A stretch of DNA of 64,000 bases from Bog-756 sp963737625. Its GTDB lineage: Bacteria > Actinomycetota > Acidimicrobiia > Acidimicrobiales > RAAP-2. The stretch covers positions 806,001-870,000 of the forward strand of contig CAVTTK010000002.1 in the NCBI GenBank assembly GCA_963737625.1, read 5' to 3'. Of the stretch, positions 35,140 through 43,693 are shown piece by piece. A model generated the notes under the pieces. The model saw only the letters and a list, made by a program, of their open reading frames with translations, made no database searches and was not told the origin of the DNA. Within the stretch, counting starts at the first letter, position 1. The number at the start of each line of letters is the position of its first letter. The position numbers were made by a program, and so were the translations under genes.

Positions 35140-35961
35140 ATGAGTGATGTGGAGGTGCGCCCGACGGCGGCGGACACGCCGTCCCCATCGGGCCCCCCGA
35201 CCCTCGAGCTGACCGATATCTGTGTGCGCTTCGGTGGGATTACGGCCGTCTCGGGTGTCAGCATGCAGGTACCGGGAGGGCAGGTCTGCGGGCTGATCGG
35301 GCCCAACGGTGCCGGCAAGACCACGCTCTTCGACGTGGTCTCCGGCGTACGCCGTCCCCAGACCGGTCGGGTGCTCCTCGACGGGAGCGATGTGAGCAAC
35401 GCCGATCCGGTGAGGCGGAGTCGCCTGGGAGTACGCCGGACCTTCCAGAGAGTTCAGACCTACGGCTGGCTCACGGTCGAGGACAACGTGCTGGCCGCCA
35501 TGGAGTGGCACGGCGGAGGCGGCGGGGTCGTCGGAGATCTGGTGGGATGGCGCGGACGGCGTCGCCGGGAACGGGAGCGCCGCGTGCTGGTCGACGCGGC
35601 CCTCGAGCGGTGCGGTCTCACCTCGGTGCGATCCGAGTTCGCCGGCTCGCTGCCCATCGGCACGGCCCGAATGGTCGAGTTCGCCCGAGCCACCGTCGAG
35701 GCGCCGAAGCTCCTCCTCCTGGACGAGCCGGCATCGGGACTCCACGCCGAGGAGGTCGAGCGTCTGGGCCAGCTGATCCAGGATGTCCGGACGTCGACCG
35801 GCTGCAGTGTCCTACTCGTCGAGCACAATGCCGGCTTCGTCATGACCCACTGCGACCGGGTGGTCGTCCTCAACCTGGGGGCCATACTGGCCGACGGCAC
35901 GCCCGGTGAGGTCCAGAGCGACGCGGCCGTGCGCAGCGCCTATCTGGGCCACGTGGTCTGA
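35140..35961 (+). CDS. ABC transporter ATP-binding protein (LivG-type)
   Basis: 273 residues from ATG 35140. Walker A is GPNGAGKTT (54-62) and Walker B LLLLDEPASGLH, with the His switch in VEHNAGFV. The helical region includes the long GVRRTFQRVQ Q-loop typical of LivG. The ABC signature is degenerate: SLPIGTARMVEFARA instead of LSxGxQ. That usually weakens this ATPase site, so hydrolysis may depend on the partner ATPase fused to the permeases downstream. It starts 63 bases after the binding-protein gene and ends 22 bases before the fusion gene. Confidence 0.88.
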   Translation: MSDVEVRPTAADTPSPSGPPTLELTDICVRFGGITAVSGVSMQVPGGQVCGLIGPNGAGKTTLFDVVSGVRRPQTGRVLLDGSDVSNADPVRRSRLGVRRTFQRVQTYGWLTVEDNVLAAMEWHGGGGGVVGDLVGWRGRRRRERERRVLVDAALERCGLTSVRSEFAGSLPIGTARMVEFARATVEAPKLLLLDEPASGLHAEEVERLGQLIQDVRTSTGCSVLLVEHNAGFVMTHCDRVVVLNLGAILADGTPGEVQSDAAVRSAYLGHVV

Positions 35962-35983
35962 GCAGGGGCCGGGCACCCGAACC

Positions 35984-38920
35984 ATGGACAAGTTCCTGAG
36001 CCTGGTCATCTCGGGCACGGTCACCGGCGGCATCTACTCGATCATGGCGTCGGGGTTGGTGCTCACGTACACCACGTCGGGCATCTTCAACTTCGCCCAG
36101 GGGGCCATCGCCTTCGCCGTGGCCTACTTCTACTACCAGCTCAACTCGGGCGGGATGCCCATCGTCCCGGCGGCCATCCTCTCCATCCTCATCTTCGCCC
36201 CCCTGATGGGCTTCGCCCTGGACCGTCTGCTCCTGCGGCGACTCGGGGAGGCCCCGGTGTACGCCAAGGTGGTCGGCACCATCGGGCTTCTGGTGGCCAT
36301 CCCCAACTTCATGCAGTGGGTGGTCGTCACCCTCGGTAACGGCGTCTTCCACGCCGGGTGGGTGGCCAACAAGGCAGACGACCAGGGACTGTCCACCCCG
36401 GGTCTGGGTCCGACCCCGGCCAAGGTGTTCCACGTCATGCAGGGCGTGGCCCTCACCTCGGACCAGGTGGCGGTGTTCGCCGCCGCCCTGGTCTCGGCCG
36501 CCGTGCTGTGGTTCGTGCTGCGCCACACCCGGATCGGACTGGAGATGCGGGCGGTGGTCGACCGGAGGCATCTGGCCGGACTGAAGGGGGTGAGCGCGTC
36601 GAAGACCTCGGCCGTGGCCTGGGTGCTCACCACCATGCTGGCCGGCCTGGGTGGGATCCTGATCTCGCCGCTGTTCAGTCTGGATCCCATCGTCTTCACC
36701 CTGGTGGTGCTGGGCTCCCTGGCCGCCGTGGTTCTGGGCGGGCTGCGCTCGATCCCCATCGCCTTCGTCGGCGGGGTGCTGATCGGCGTGGTCCAGAACC
36801 TGGTGGCCGGCTACTCGACGGCATACCCCGGCTTCATCGCCAATCTGAACGGCCTGTCCAGCGCCGTACCCTACGTGCTGGTCATCCTGCTGGGGCTGGT
36901 CATCGGGCGCGACCGCTCGCGTCAGGCAGGCTCGGTGGCCGAGGACCGACCGCCGAGCGACCATCGGGCGGGCATGTCCCTGCCCCGCCGGTGGTGGCCG
37001 TGGCTGACCTTCCTCTTCGTTCTGCTCGGCTTCTCCCTGCACTGGTTCCCCTCGTGGTTCCAGGCCACCAGCACAGCCCAGACGGCCATCGCCCAAGGAC
37101 TGTCCATCTCGATCATCCTGCTGTCCTTCATCGTGGTCACCGGCATGGGCGGCATGGTCAGCCTGGCCCAGGCCACCTTCGTTACCGCCGGTGGCTTCGC
37201 CGCCGGGTGGGCCCTCAACCGCAATTGGGGAATCAACATCCCCCTCATCGCCTCGCACGGCCAGCTCAACTTCTTCTGGGCCGTGGTGATCGGCGGCATC
37301 GTGGCCGGAGTCATCGGGGCCCTGATCGCCTGGCCGGCCACCCGGCTGGGCGCGGTCTATCTGGCCATCTGGTCCCTGGCCGCCTGCTTGTTCTTCAGCC
37401 TGGTGCCCTTCGACACCCAGGCCATCGGGAACGGACAGTCGGGCTGGAACATCCGAAGCCCGGCCCTCAACATCTTCGGCTGGCAGCTCAACTTCGCCAA
37501 CCTGAACGACCAGATCATCCTGTTCATCGGAGTCTTCGGGTTGATCACGGGAATCATCTGGCTGTTCACCCACTCGGCCACCGGGCGAGCCACCCTGGCC
37601 GTGCGCAGCTCACCGACGGCGGCCATGGCCGCCGGCATCCGGGCCAACCGGAACCGGATCCTGGTCTTCGCCCTGGCCGCCGGGATCGCCGGGATCGGCG
37701 GAGTCATGCTCAGCCTGTTCTCCTTCGCCGCCTCCAACTCGACGGCCCCACCCCTGGAGGGACTGACCTGGCTGGCCTTCGTCGTCGTCTTCGGGGTGCG
37801 GCGACCGGGTGGCGCCCTGCTGGCCGGGCTGGCTGTGGCCGCCGGCAGCCCGCTGCTCAACCAGCTGACCAACTGGCTGCCGGGCCAGACCATCAACACC
37901 TTGATCTCCTCGCCCTACTTCCTCCCCATCCTTTTCGGCATGGGGGCCATCTCCCTGGCCCAGGAGCCCGACGGCATCCTGGCTCTGCGGGGCGGCAAGA
38001 AGCTGGCCAAGCGCCGGGCCCGGGCCCGAGCCAGCGAAGAACAGGTCGCAACGGCGGGGGCGACAACCGCACCGGTCGTCCCGACCGGAGCCGACGCCAC
38101 GGCGCCCGGGGCCGTCGGCGCGTTCGAGCCCGAGGCGCCACCCATCACCCTCGACGTGTCCCTCGATGCCGCCCTGGCCGTGCAGGGTGTGGTGGCCGGG
38201 TACGACGACGCCGAGGTGCTCCACGGGGTCGGACTCGAGCTGAACGCCGGCGAGATCGTCGGCCTGCTCGGGGCCAACGGCGCCGGCAAGTCGTCACTGT
38301 GCGCCGTCATCGCCGGACTGCTGGAACCGACGGCCGGCCGGGTGTACCTCGGCGGCGAGGACCTGACCGAGCTGCCGGCCTTCCGGCGGGCCCGGGCCGG
38401 CCTCGACTTGGTGCCCGAAGCCCGAGGCATCTTCCCCGGGCTGACGGTCGAGGAGAACCTGACCCTGGCCCTCCCCGAGGAGAAGGATCGCCAACTGGCC
38501 TACGACCGTTTTCCCGTGCTGGCCGAGCGCCGCACCCAGGTGGCCGGCCTCCTCTCGGGTGGGGAACAGCAGATGCTCGGACTGGCCCCGGCCCTGGCCC
38601 GGCCCCCCAAGGTCTTCGTGGCCGATGAGCCGACCCTCGGACTCGCCCCCCTGGCCGCCGCCGAGGTGATCCGGGCCATCGTCGAGCTGCGGGACAAGGG
38701 GAGTGCGGTGCTCCTCGTGGAGGAGAACGCCGAGAACGCCGTGGCCGTGGCCGACCGGCTGATCTTCATGGAGCTGGGCACCATCACCTGGGCCGGGCCG
38801 GCCAGCTCGCTCGACGTGGAACAGCTGTCCGCCGTCTACCTGGGTGGCGGGCGACCGGCGTCGGTGACCGCGGCCGATTCGGGGCCGGGACCTTCGGGCG
38901 GTGGTTCCCCCGGCGATTGA
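35984..38920 (+). CDS. fused ABC transporter: LivH-type permease, LivM-type permease and LivF-type ATPase
   Basis: 978 residues from ATG 35984. Residues 1 to about 310 are a LivH-like permease (ISGTVTGGIYSIMASGLVLTYTTSGIFNFAQGA, with many membrane helices). About 330-680 is a LivM-like permease (LSISIILLSFIVVTGMGGMVSLAQATFV; ATRLGAVYLAIWSLAACLFF). A charged and Ala/Thr-rich linker spans about 685-735. About 740-955 is a LivF-like ATPase: Walker A GANGAGKSS (about 763-771), signature LLSGGEQQMLGLAPAL, Walker B VFVADEPTLGL. Normally these are three genes. With the binding protein and LivG-type ATPase it makes a complete importer from three genes. Confidence 0.92.
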   Translation: MDKFLSLVISGTVTGGIYSIMASGLVLTYTTSGIFNFAQGAIAFAVAYFYYQLNSGGMPIVPAAILSILIFAPLMGFALDRLLLRRLGEAPVYAKVVGTIGLLVAIPNFMQWVVVTLGNGVFHAGWVANKADDQGLSTPGLGPTPAKVFHVMQGVALTSDQVAVFAAALVSAAVLWFVLRHTRIGLEMRAVVDRRHLAGLKGVSASKTSAVAWVLTTMLAGLGGILISPLFSLDPIVFTLVVLGSLAAVVLGGLRSIPIAFVGGVLIGVVQNLVAGYSTAYPGFIANLNGLSSAVPYVLVILLGLVIGRDRSRQAGSVAEDRPPSDHRAGMSLPRRWWPWLTFLFVLLGFSLHWFPSWFQATSTAQTAIAQGLSISIILLSFIVVTGMGGMVSLAQATFVTAGGFAAGWALNRNWGINIPLIASHGQLNFFWAVVIGGIVAGVIGALIAWPATRLGAVYLAIWSLAACLFFSLVPFDTQAIGNGQSGWNIRSPALNIFGWQLNFANLNDQIILFIGVFGLITGIIWLFTHSATGRATLAVRSSPTAAMAAGIRANRNRILVFALAAGIAGIGGVMLSLFSFAASNSTAPPLEGLTWLAFVVVFGVRRPGGALLAGLAVAAGSPLLNQLTNWLPGQTINTLISSPYFLPILFGMGAISLAQEPDGILALRGGKKLAKRRARARASEEQVATAGATTAPVVPTGADATAPGAVGAFEPEAPPITLDVSLDAALAVQGVVAGYDDAEVLHGVGLELNAGEIVGLLGANGAGKSSLCAVIAGLLEPTAGRVYLGGEDLTELPAFRRARAGLDLVPEARGIFPGLTVEENLTLALPEEKDRQLAYDRFPVLAERRTQVAGLLSGGEQQMLGLAPALARPPKVFVADEPTLGLAPLAAAEVIRAIVELRDKGSAVLLVEENAENAVAVADRLIFMELGTITWAGPASSLDVEQLSAVYLGGGRPASVTAADSGPGPSGGGSPGD

Positions 38921-39047
38921 CGGAGCACGGCGGCTCGTCGCCCGATAGGAAGGAGTCGGCCCCAGCGGCGGGAGCAGTCGCCGGAACCCCGGGCCGGCGA
39001 TAGGATCATTGCGGACTTCAAAGAACAGCATTCTCGGGAGGGAAGCC

Positions 39048-40346
39048 ATGCACGAGGTTGACGATCTCATCCTGATCAGTGTCGATGACCACGTCATCGA
39101 GCCACCCGACCTCTTCGTGGGGCACCTCGATGCCAAGTACCAGGACCGGGCTCCGAAGCTCACCCGCAACGCCGAGGGATCCGATGTCTGGACGTTCGGT
39201 CAGGTGGTCATGGAGACCGCCGCCCTCAACGCCGTGGCCGGACGACCCAAGGAGGAGTACGGCCTCGAGCCGCAGAGCCTCGACGAGGTCCGCCCCGGCT
39301 GCTACGACGTGCACGAGCGGGTGAAGGACATGGATGCAGGGGGCGTGCTGGCCTCGATGAACTTCCCCTCGTTCCCCACCTTCACGGCCCGCGTCTTCGC
39401 CAGTGACGACGCCGAGCTGTCTCTGGCCCTCGTGCGCGCCTACAACGACTGGCACATCGACGAGTGGTGCGGGGCGTACCCCGAGCGGTTCATTCCCATG
39501 GCCGTGCCGGTGATCTGGGACGCCGAGCTGACGGCGGCGGAGATCCGTCGCACGGCGGCCAAGGGCTGTCACTCGCTCAGCTTCACCGAGAACCCGGCCG
39601 CCCTCGGCTACCCGAGCTTTCACGACGCGTACTGGGACCCGGTGTGGAAGGCGTGCTGCGACACCGGCACGGTGCTCTCCATCCACCTGGGCTCGTCCGG
39701 TCGTCTCTCCATCCCGGCCGTCGACTCCCCACCCGATGTGATGATCACCCTGCAGCCCATGAACATCCAGTCGGCGGCGGCCGACCTGTTGTGGTCGCGG
39801 GTGCTGAAGAACTTCCCGGACCTGCGGGTGGCGCTGTCCGAGGGCGGCACGGGGTGGGTGCCCTACTTCCTCTCGCGGGTGGACCGGACGTTCGAGATGC
39901 ACCATGCCTGGACCCTGCAGGACTTCGGGGGGAGGCTCCCGAGCGAGGTGTTCCGCGAGCACTTCCTCACCTGCTTCATCAGCGACCCGGTCGGCATCCA
40001 GCTGCGCGAGGCCATCGGCATCGACAACATCGCCTGGGAGGCCGACTACCCGCACAGCGACTCCATGTGGCCCAGCGCCCCCGAGGAGTTGGAGACCGAG
40101 TTCACCAAGAACGCCGTCCCCGAGAGTGATGTCAGGAAGATGACCCACGAGAACGCCATGCGCTGGTACTCGTTCGACCCGTTCTCCCGCATGGCCAAGG
40201 AGGAGGCCACCGTGGGCGCACTGCGCCGAAGGGCGGTGGGCCACGACGTGTCCACCATGGCCCGGAGCACGCGGATCCGCACCGCCGACGAGAAGCTCGA
40301 GGGATTCCGCGTCCGGGCCCGACGGGCTGTCGCCGCCGCCGGCTGA
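39048..40346 (+). CDS. amidohydrolase-2 family metal-dependent hydrolase
   Basis: 432 residues from ATG 39048 with GGGAGGGAAG upstream. COG2159-type features are ISVDDHVIEPPDLF at the N-terminus (Asp-Asp-His variant), LSIHLGSSG (metal His), VALSEGGTGWVPYFLSRVDR and WEADYPHSDSMWP with the catalytic Asp. The C-terminal 50 residues are basic and extend beyond the family core. The DDHVIEPPDLF form is abundant in actinobacterial catabolic clusters. It follows the transporter on the same strand and is convergent with the GntR gene. Confidence 0.83.
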   Translation: MHEVDDLILISVDDHVIEPPDLFVGHLDAKYQDRAPKLTRNAEGSDVWTFGQVVMETAALNAVAGRPKEEYGLEPQSLDEVRPGCYDVHERVKDMDAGGVLASMNFPSFPTFTARVFASDDAELSLALVRAYNDWHIDEWCGAYPERFIPMAVPVIWDAELTAAEIRRTAAKGCHSLSFTENPAALGYPSFHDAYWDPVWKACCDTGTVLSIHLGSSGRLSIPAVDSPPDVMITLQPMNIQSAAADLLWSRVLKNFPDLRVALSEGGTGWVPYFLSRVDRTFEMHHAWTLQDFGGRLPSEVFREHFLTCFISDPVGIQLREAIGIDNIAWEADYPHSDSMWPSAPEELETEFTKNAVPESDVRKMTHENAMRWYSFDPFSRMAKEEATVGALRRRAVGHDVSTMARSTRIRTADEKLEGFRVRARRAVAAAG

Positions 40347-40368
40347 GCCGCGCCGAACGCCCGTCGGA

Positions 40369-41049
40369 TCAGGCTCGGGCCAGACCCACCTGAGGCGCCC
40401 CGTCGGCCCCGGACCCCTGCGTCCTCAGCCAGTCGCCCAGGGCGGCCCCGGCGTCGAGCACGTGCGACTCGGTGAGCGCCCGCGCCGTGGCGGCGTCGCC
40501 GCGGTCGATCGCCTCCAGCAGGACGGCATGATCGGCCCGGCTGCGGCGGACCTGTTCCGGGAAGAGCTCGAAGTAGCTGGCCGGCACCACCCGGACGGCC
40601 TGACGCAGGTAGGTCATGAGGCGGGGCGAGCCCGATGCCCGGTTGAGGGCGCGGTGAAAGCTCCAGTTGGCCGCCACCACATCGTGGGCATGGACGACCT
40701 CGAGGGCCAGCTCGTGCAGTCGGTCCCGCTCCGGTCCGGTGATCCGCTCCGTGGCCCACTCCGCCGCCTTGCCCGACAGCGTGGCCAGCACGGCGAAGTT
40801 GTCCACCGCGTCCTCCGGGGTGATCCCGAGCACCGTGATGCCGCTGCGGGGGGTGACGGTGACGAGGCCTTCGTAGGACAGCTCGAGGAGGGCCTCGCGC
40901 ACCGGCGTCCGGCTGGTCCCGAACTCTCGGGTGATCTCGTCGAGGTCGAGGCGCGTACCCGGCCGCAGTCGACCGGTGAGGATCCGGTCCCGCAGTTCAG
41001 CGGCGGCGCGGGCCCGCACGGTTCCTCCGATCGACTTGAAATCTGACAT
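40369..41049 (-). CDS. GntR-family transcriptional regulator (FadR subgroup)
   Basis: 226 residues from ATG 41049. The winged helix-turn-helix occupies about residues 10-75 (LRDRILTGRLRPGTRLDLDEITREFGTSRTPVREALLELSYEGLV). The helical FCD-type ligand domain follows, with Asp and His residues (NWSFHRAL, SHVLDAG) that bind a metal in this group. These regulators respond to small organic acids. It is divergent from the flavin monooxygenase operon; an inverted repeat overlaps its own start codon, consistent with autorepression and control of 41121 onward. Confidence 0.9.
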   Translation of the reverse strand: MSDFKSIGGTVRARAAAELRDRILTGRLRPGTRLDLDEITREFGTSRTPVREALLELSYEGLVTVTPRSGITVLGITPEDAVDNFAVLATLSGKAAEWATERITGPERDRLHELALEVVHAHDVVAANWSFHRALNRASGSPRLMTYLRQAVRVVPASYFELFPEQVRRSRADHAVLLEAIDRGDAATARALTESHVLDAGAALGDWLRTQGSGADGAPQVGLARA

Positions 41050-41068
41050 ATCAAATACTACATTTCAA
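41036..41068 (+). promoter_or_regulatory. candidate promoter and GntR operator
   Basis: TTGAAAT (41036-41042) and ATTTCAA (41062-41068) form a perfect 7-bp inverted repeat in an AT-rich island. On the plus strand TTGAAA (41036-41041), a 17-base spacer and TACATT (41059-41064) resemble a sigma70-type promoter for the gene at 41121. The repeat covers the promoter and the GntR start codon. Confidence 0.55.
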
Positions 41069-41120
41069 ATGACCGACGGCGCCAGCACTGCGAGGGCCAG
41101 CGGCATAGAGGAGTGAGCCA

Positions 41121-42476
41121 GTGAGCGCGGCAAAGCGACAGATGTCCCTGGTGGGGTTCATGCAGGCGGGGAGTACGACGGTGTACGCCGGATCGTGGCG
41201 CCATCCGGCCACCGAGCACGGATTCCTCAACGCCAGCTACTACGCCAAGCTGGGCCGAACCCTCGAAGAGGGCTGTTTCGACATGATGTTCTTCGACGAC
41301 CGCCTGGCCATGCCCGGCATCTACGGCGGGTCCGTGGCCGACGCCGTGCGCCTCGGGGCCCGGCCGGTCAAGCTGGACCTGAGCATCGTGCTGGGCATCG
41401 TGGCCGCGGCCACCGAGCGGATCGGCCTCGGGGCCACGTACTCGACCACCTACTACTCGCCCTTCCATGTGGCCCGCACCTTCGCCACCCTCGACCACCT
41501 GTCCGGTGGCCGGGCGGCGTGGAACATCGTCACCTCGGTCAACGACAGCGAGGCCCAGAACTACGGCCTGAAGGAACACCTGGCCCACGACGCCCGCTAC
41601 GACCGGGCTGACGAGTTCCTCGAGGTGGCCACGGGCCTGTGGGACACGTGGGAGGACGATGCCCTGGTGCTCGACCGGGCCAACGGCCTCTTCGCCGATC
41701 CCGACAAGGTCCACGAGCTCGACTACGAGGGGGAGTGGTTCAGTGCCCGGGGTCCCCTCACCGTGCCCCGGTCCCCCCAGGGCCGCCCGGTGCTGCTCCA
41801 GGCCGGCTCGTCGGGCCGGGGCCGGGACTTCGCCGCCCGTTGGGCCGAACTCATCTTCACCGGAGACCCCGGACTCGAGGTGGCCATCTCCCACTACAAG
41901 GACCAAAAGGAGGCCATTGGCGACGCCGGCCGGGACCCGCAGTCGGTGAAGATGCTGCCGATGGTGTACACCGTCGTGGGTGAGTCCCATGCCCATGCCG
42001 AGGAGCGCGAGGACCTGTTCCTCCACTCCCTGGTCGATCCCCAGGCCTCGCTCTGCCTCCTGTCGGAACTGATGAACTACGACTTCTCCGGCCTGCCTCT
42101 CGACGCCCCCATCACCGATGAGCTCATCGGGTCGGTCTCGGGCATCCGCGGTCTGGTCCAGAACCTGCGCAAGCACATCGGCGGGGACACGGTGACCCTG
42201 GCCGACCTGGCCGGCCATCGGGCCACCCTCCTCCAGGGACCGCGCTTCGTGGGCACCGGCGCCGAGGTGGCCGACCAGATGGAGGAGTGGATCGAGGCCG
42301 AGGCGTGCGACGGCTTCACCGTGGCCGCCACCCACACTCCGGGCGCCTACGAGGACGTCGTCCGCCTGGTGGTACCCGAGCTTCAGCGCCGCGGCGTGTT
42401 CCGCGACCGGTACACCGGGGACACGTTGCGCGACACCCTGGGCCTGGCCCGCCCCGAGGTGGTCCAGCATGCCTGA
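41121..42476 (+). CDS. flavin-dependent monooxygenase, NtaA/SnaA/DszA family
   Basis: 451 residues from GTG 41121 with GAGGAG at 41108-41113. This is the larger LLM subgroup with reduced-FMN chemistry: FMQAGSTTVYAGSWRHP, the YYAKLGRTLEEGCFDMMFFDDRLAMP strand-helix, SIVLGIVAAATERIGLGATYSTTYYSPFHVAR, GGRAAWNIVTSVND and RPVLLQAGSSGRGRDFAARWAELIF. Known members oxidise nitrilotriacetate, EDTA or dibenzothiophene sulfone and need a separate flavin reductase, which is not adjacent. It overlaps the CoA-transferase gene by 8 bases. Confidence 0.87.
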   Translation: MSAAKRQMSLVGFMQAGSTTVYAGSWRHPATEHGFLNASYYAKLGRTLEEGCFDMMFFDDRLAMPGIYGGSVADAVRLGARPVKLDLSIVLGIVAAATERIGLGATYSTTYYSPFHVARTFATLDHLSGGRAAWNIVTSVNDSEAQNYGLKEHLAHDARYDRADEFLEVATGLWDTWEDDALVLDRANGLFADPDKVHELDYEGEWFSARGPLTVPRSPQGRPVLLQAGSSGRGRDFAARWAELIFTGDPGLEVAISHYKDQKEAIGDAGRDPQSVKMLPMVYTVVGESHAHAEEREDLFLHSLVDPQASLCLLSELMNYDFSGLPLDAPITDELIGSVSGIRGLVQNLRKHIGGDTVTLADLAGHRATLLQGPRFVGTGAEVADQMEEWIEAEACDGFTVAATHTPGAYEDVVRLVVPELQRRGVFRDRYTGDTLRDTLGLARPEVVQHA

Positions 42477-43671
42477 GGCTCACGGGCCGCTCCACGGCGT
42501 GCGCGTGGTGGATGCCGCAACCCTGGCCGCGGGACCGCTGGTGGCCACGGCCATGGGTGAGTTCGGCGCCGACGTCATCAAGGTGGAGCAACCCGGGGTG
42601 GGCGATCCTCTGCGGACCTGGGGCGACCGCAAGGATGAGATCGGCCTGGTCTGGAAGTCCATGAGTAGGAACAAGCGCTGCGTGACCCTGGACCTGCGCC
42701 AGACCGACGGCCAGGACCTGTTCCACGGTCTGCTGGCGGTCAGCGACGTGCTCATCGTTGGCAACCGACCCAGCGCCATGGCCCGCTGGGGCATCGACTA
42801 CGAGACGGTCCATGAGCGCCACCCGCAGCTGGTCATGCTCCACGTGAGCGGGTACGGACGCGGAGGGCCCAAGAGCGACAGTCCCGGCTTCGGCACCCTG
42901 GCCGAGGCCATGAGCGGCTTCGCCCACCTGACGGGACAGCCCGACGGTCCTCCGACCCTGCCCCCCTTCATGTTGGCCGACGGCGTGGCCGCTCTGGCCG
43001 CCACCTACGCCGTGATGATGGCCCTGTACCACCGGGACGTCCACGGTGGCGGTGGCCAGTTGGTGGACGTCAACCTCATCGAGCCGCTGGCCCGCCTCAT
43101 CGAGTCCTCCACCCTGGCCTACGACCAACTGGGCAAGGTAACCGGCCGCGTGGGCAACCGCTTCGACGCCAGCGCCCCCCGCAACGCCTACCGGACGTCC
43201 GACGACAAGTGGCTGGCCATCTCCAGCGCCTCTCCGAACATCGCCGCCCGCGTCTACCGGGCCATCGACCGCCCCGACCTGGCCGAGAATCCCGACTACG
43301 TCGACTCCATTCCCCGGCAGCAACGGGCCGGTGAGGTGGACGCTCTGGTGGCCGACTGGGTGGCCACCCGCACCCTGGCCGAGGCCATGACCACCTTCGA
43401 GGCCGCGTCGGTGGCTGCCGCACCCATCTACGACGCCGAGCAGCTGCTGGCCGACGAGCACCTGGCTGCTCGCGGAACCTTCGTCGAGGTCGACGACCCC
43501 GACCTCGGGGCCATGACCGTCCAGGCGCCGGTGGCCGTCCTGACCGAGACCCCCGGGCGGATCACCCATCTCGGCCGCCACCTCGGCGCCGACAGCGCCG
43601 CCGTCTTCGGCGACCTGCTGGGCATCGACCCCGAGCGTCTGGCCGCCCTCCGGGCGTCCGGCGTCATCTGA
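42469..43671 (+). CDS. CaiB/BaiF (class III) CoA-transferase
   Basis: 400 residues from ATG 42469. Family features are RVVDAATLAAGPLVATAMGEFGADVIKVEQPGVGDPLR at the N-terminus, NKRCVTLDLRQTDG, GYGRGGPKSDSPGFGTLAEAMSGFAHLTG, the catalytic Asp171 in MLADGVAAL, and GGGGQLVDVNLIE. It moves CoA between carboxylic acids, here probably activating the acid made by the preceding monooxygenase. Tight coupling to that gene and to the CitE-like gene downstream supports one pathway. The acid identity is unknown. Confidence 0.88.
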   Translation: MPEAHGPLHGVRVVDAATLAAGPLVATAMGEFGADVIKVEQPGVGDPLRTWGDRKDEIGLVWKSMSRNKRCVTLDLRQTDGQDLFHGLLAVSDVLIVGNRPSAMARWGIDYETVHERHPQLVMLHVSGYGRGGPKSDSPGFGTLAEAMSGFAHLTGQPDGPPTLPPFMLADGVAALAATYAVMMALYHRDVHGGGGQLVDVNLIEPLARLIESSTLAYDQLGKVTGRVGNRFDASAPRNAYRTSDDKWLAISSASPNIAARVYRAIDRPDLAENPDYVDSIPRQQRAGEVDALVADWVATRTLAEAMTTFEAASVAAAPIYDAEQLLADEHLAARGTFVEVDDPDLGAMTVQAPVAVLTETPGRITHLGRHLGADSAAVFGDLLGIDPERLAALRASGVI

Positions 43672-43693
43672 CCCCATCCTCCAGGAGGTAGCA

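Noticed and set aside
35870..37573. 567-codon minus-strand open frame opposite the permease fusion
   Set aside because: Gly/Asp/Gln/His-rich composition typical of antisense frames over GC-rich genes; the plus strand has clear transporter domains.
41121..42476. Assigning dibenzothiophene or nitrilotriacetate degradation from the DszA/NtaA-like gene
   Set aside because: The family is broad, the partner desulfurisation or flavin reductase genes are missing, and the neighbours are CoA-ester enzymes.
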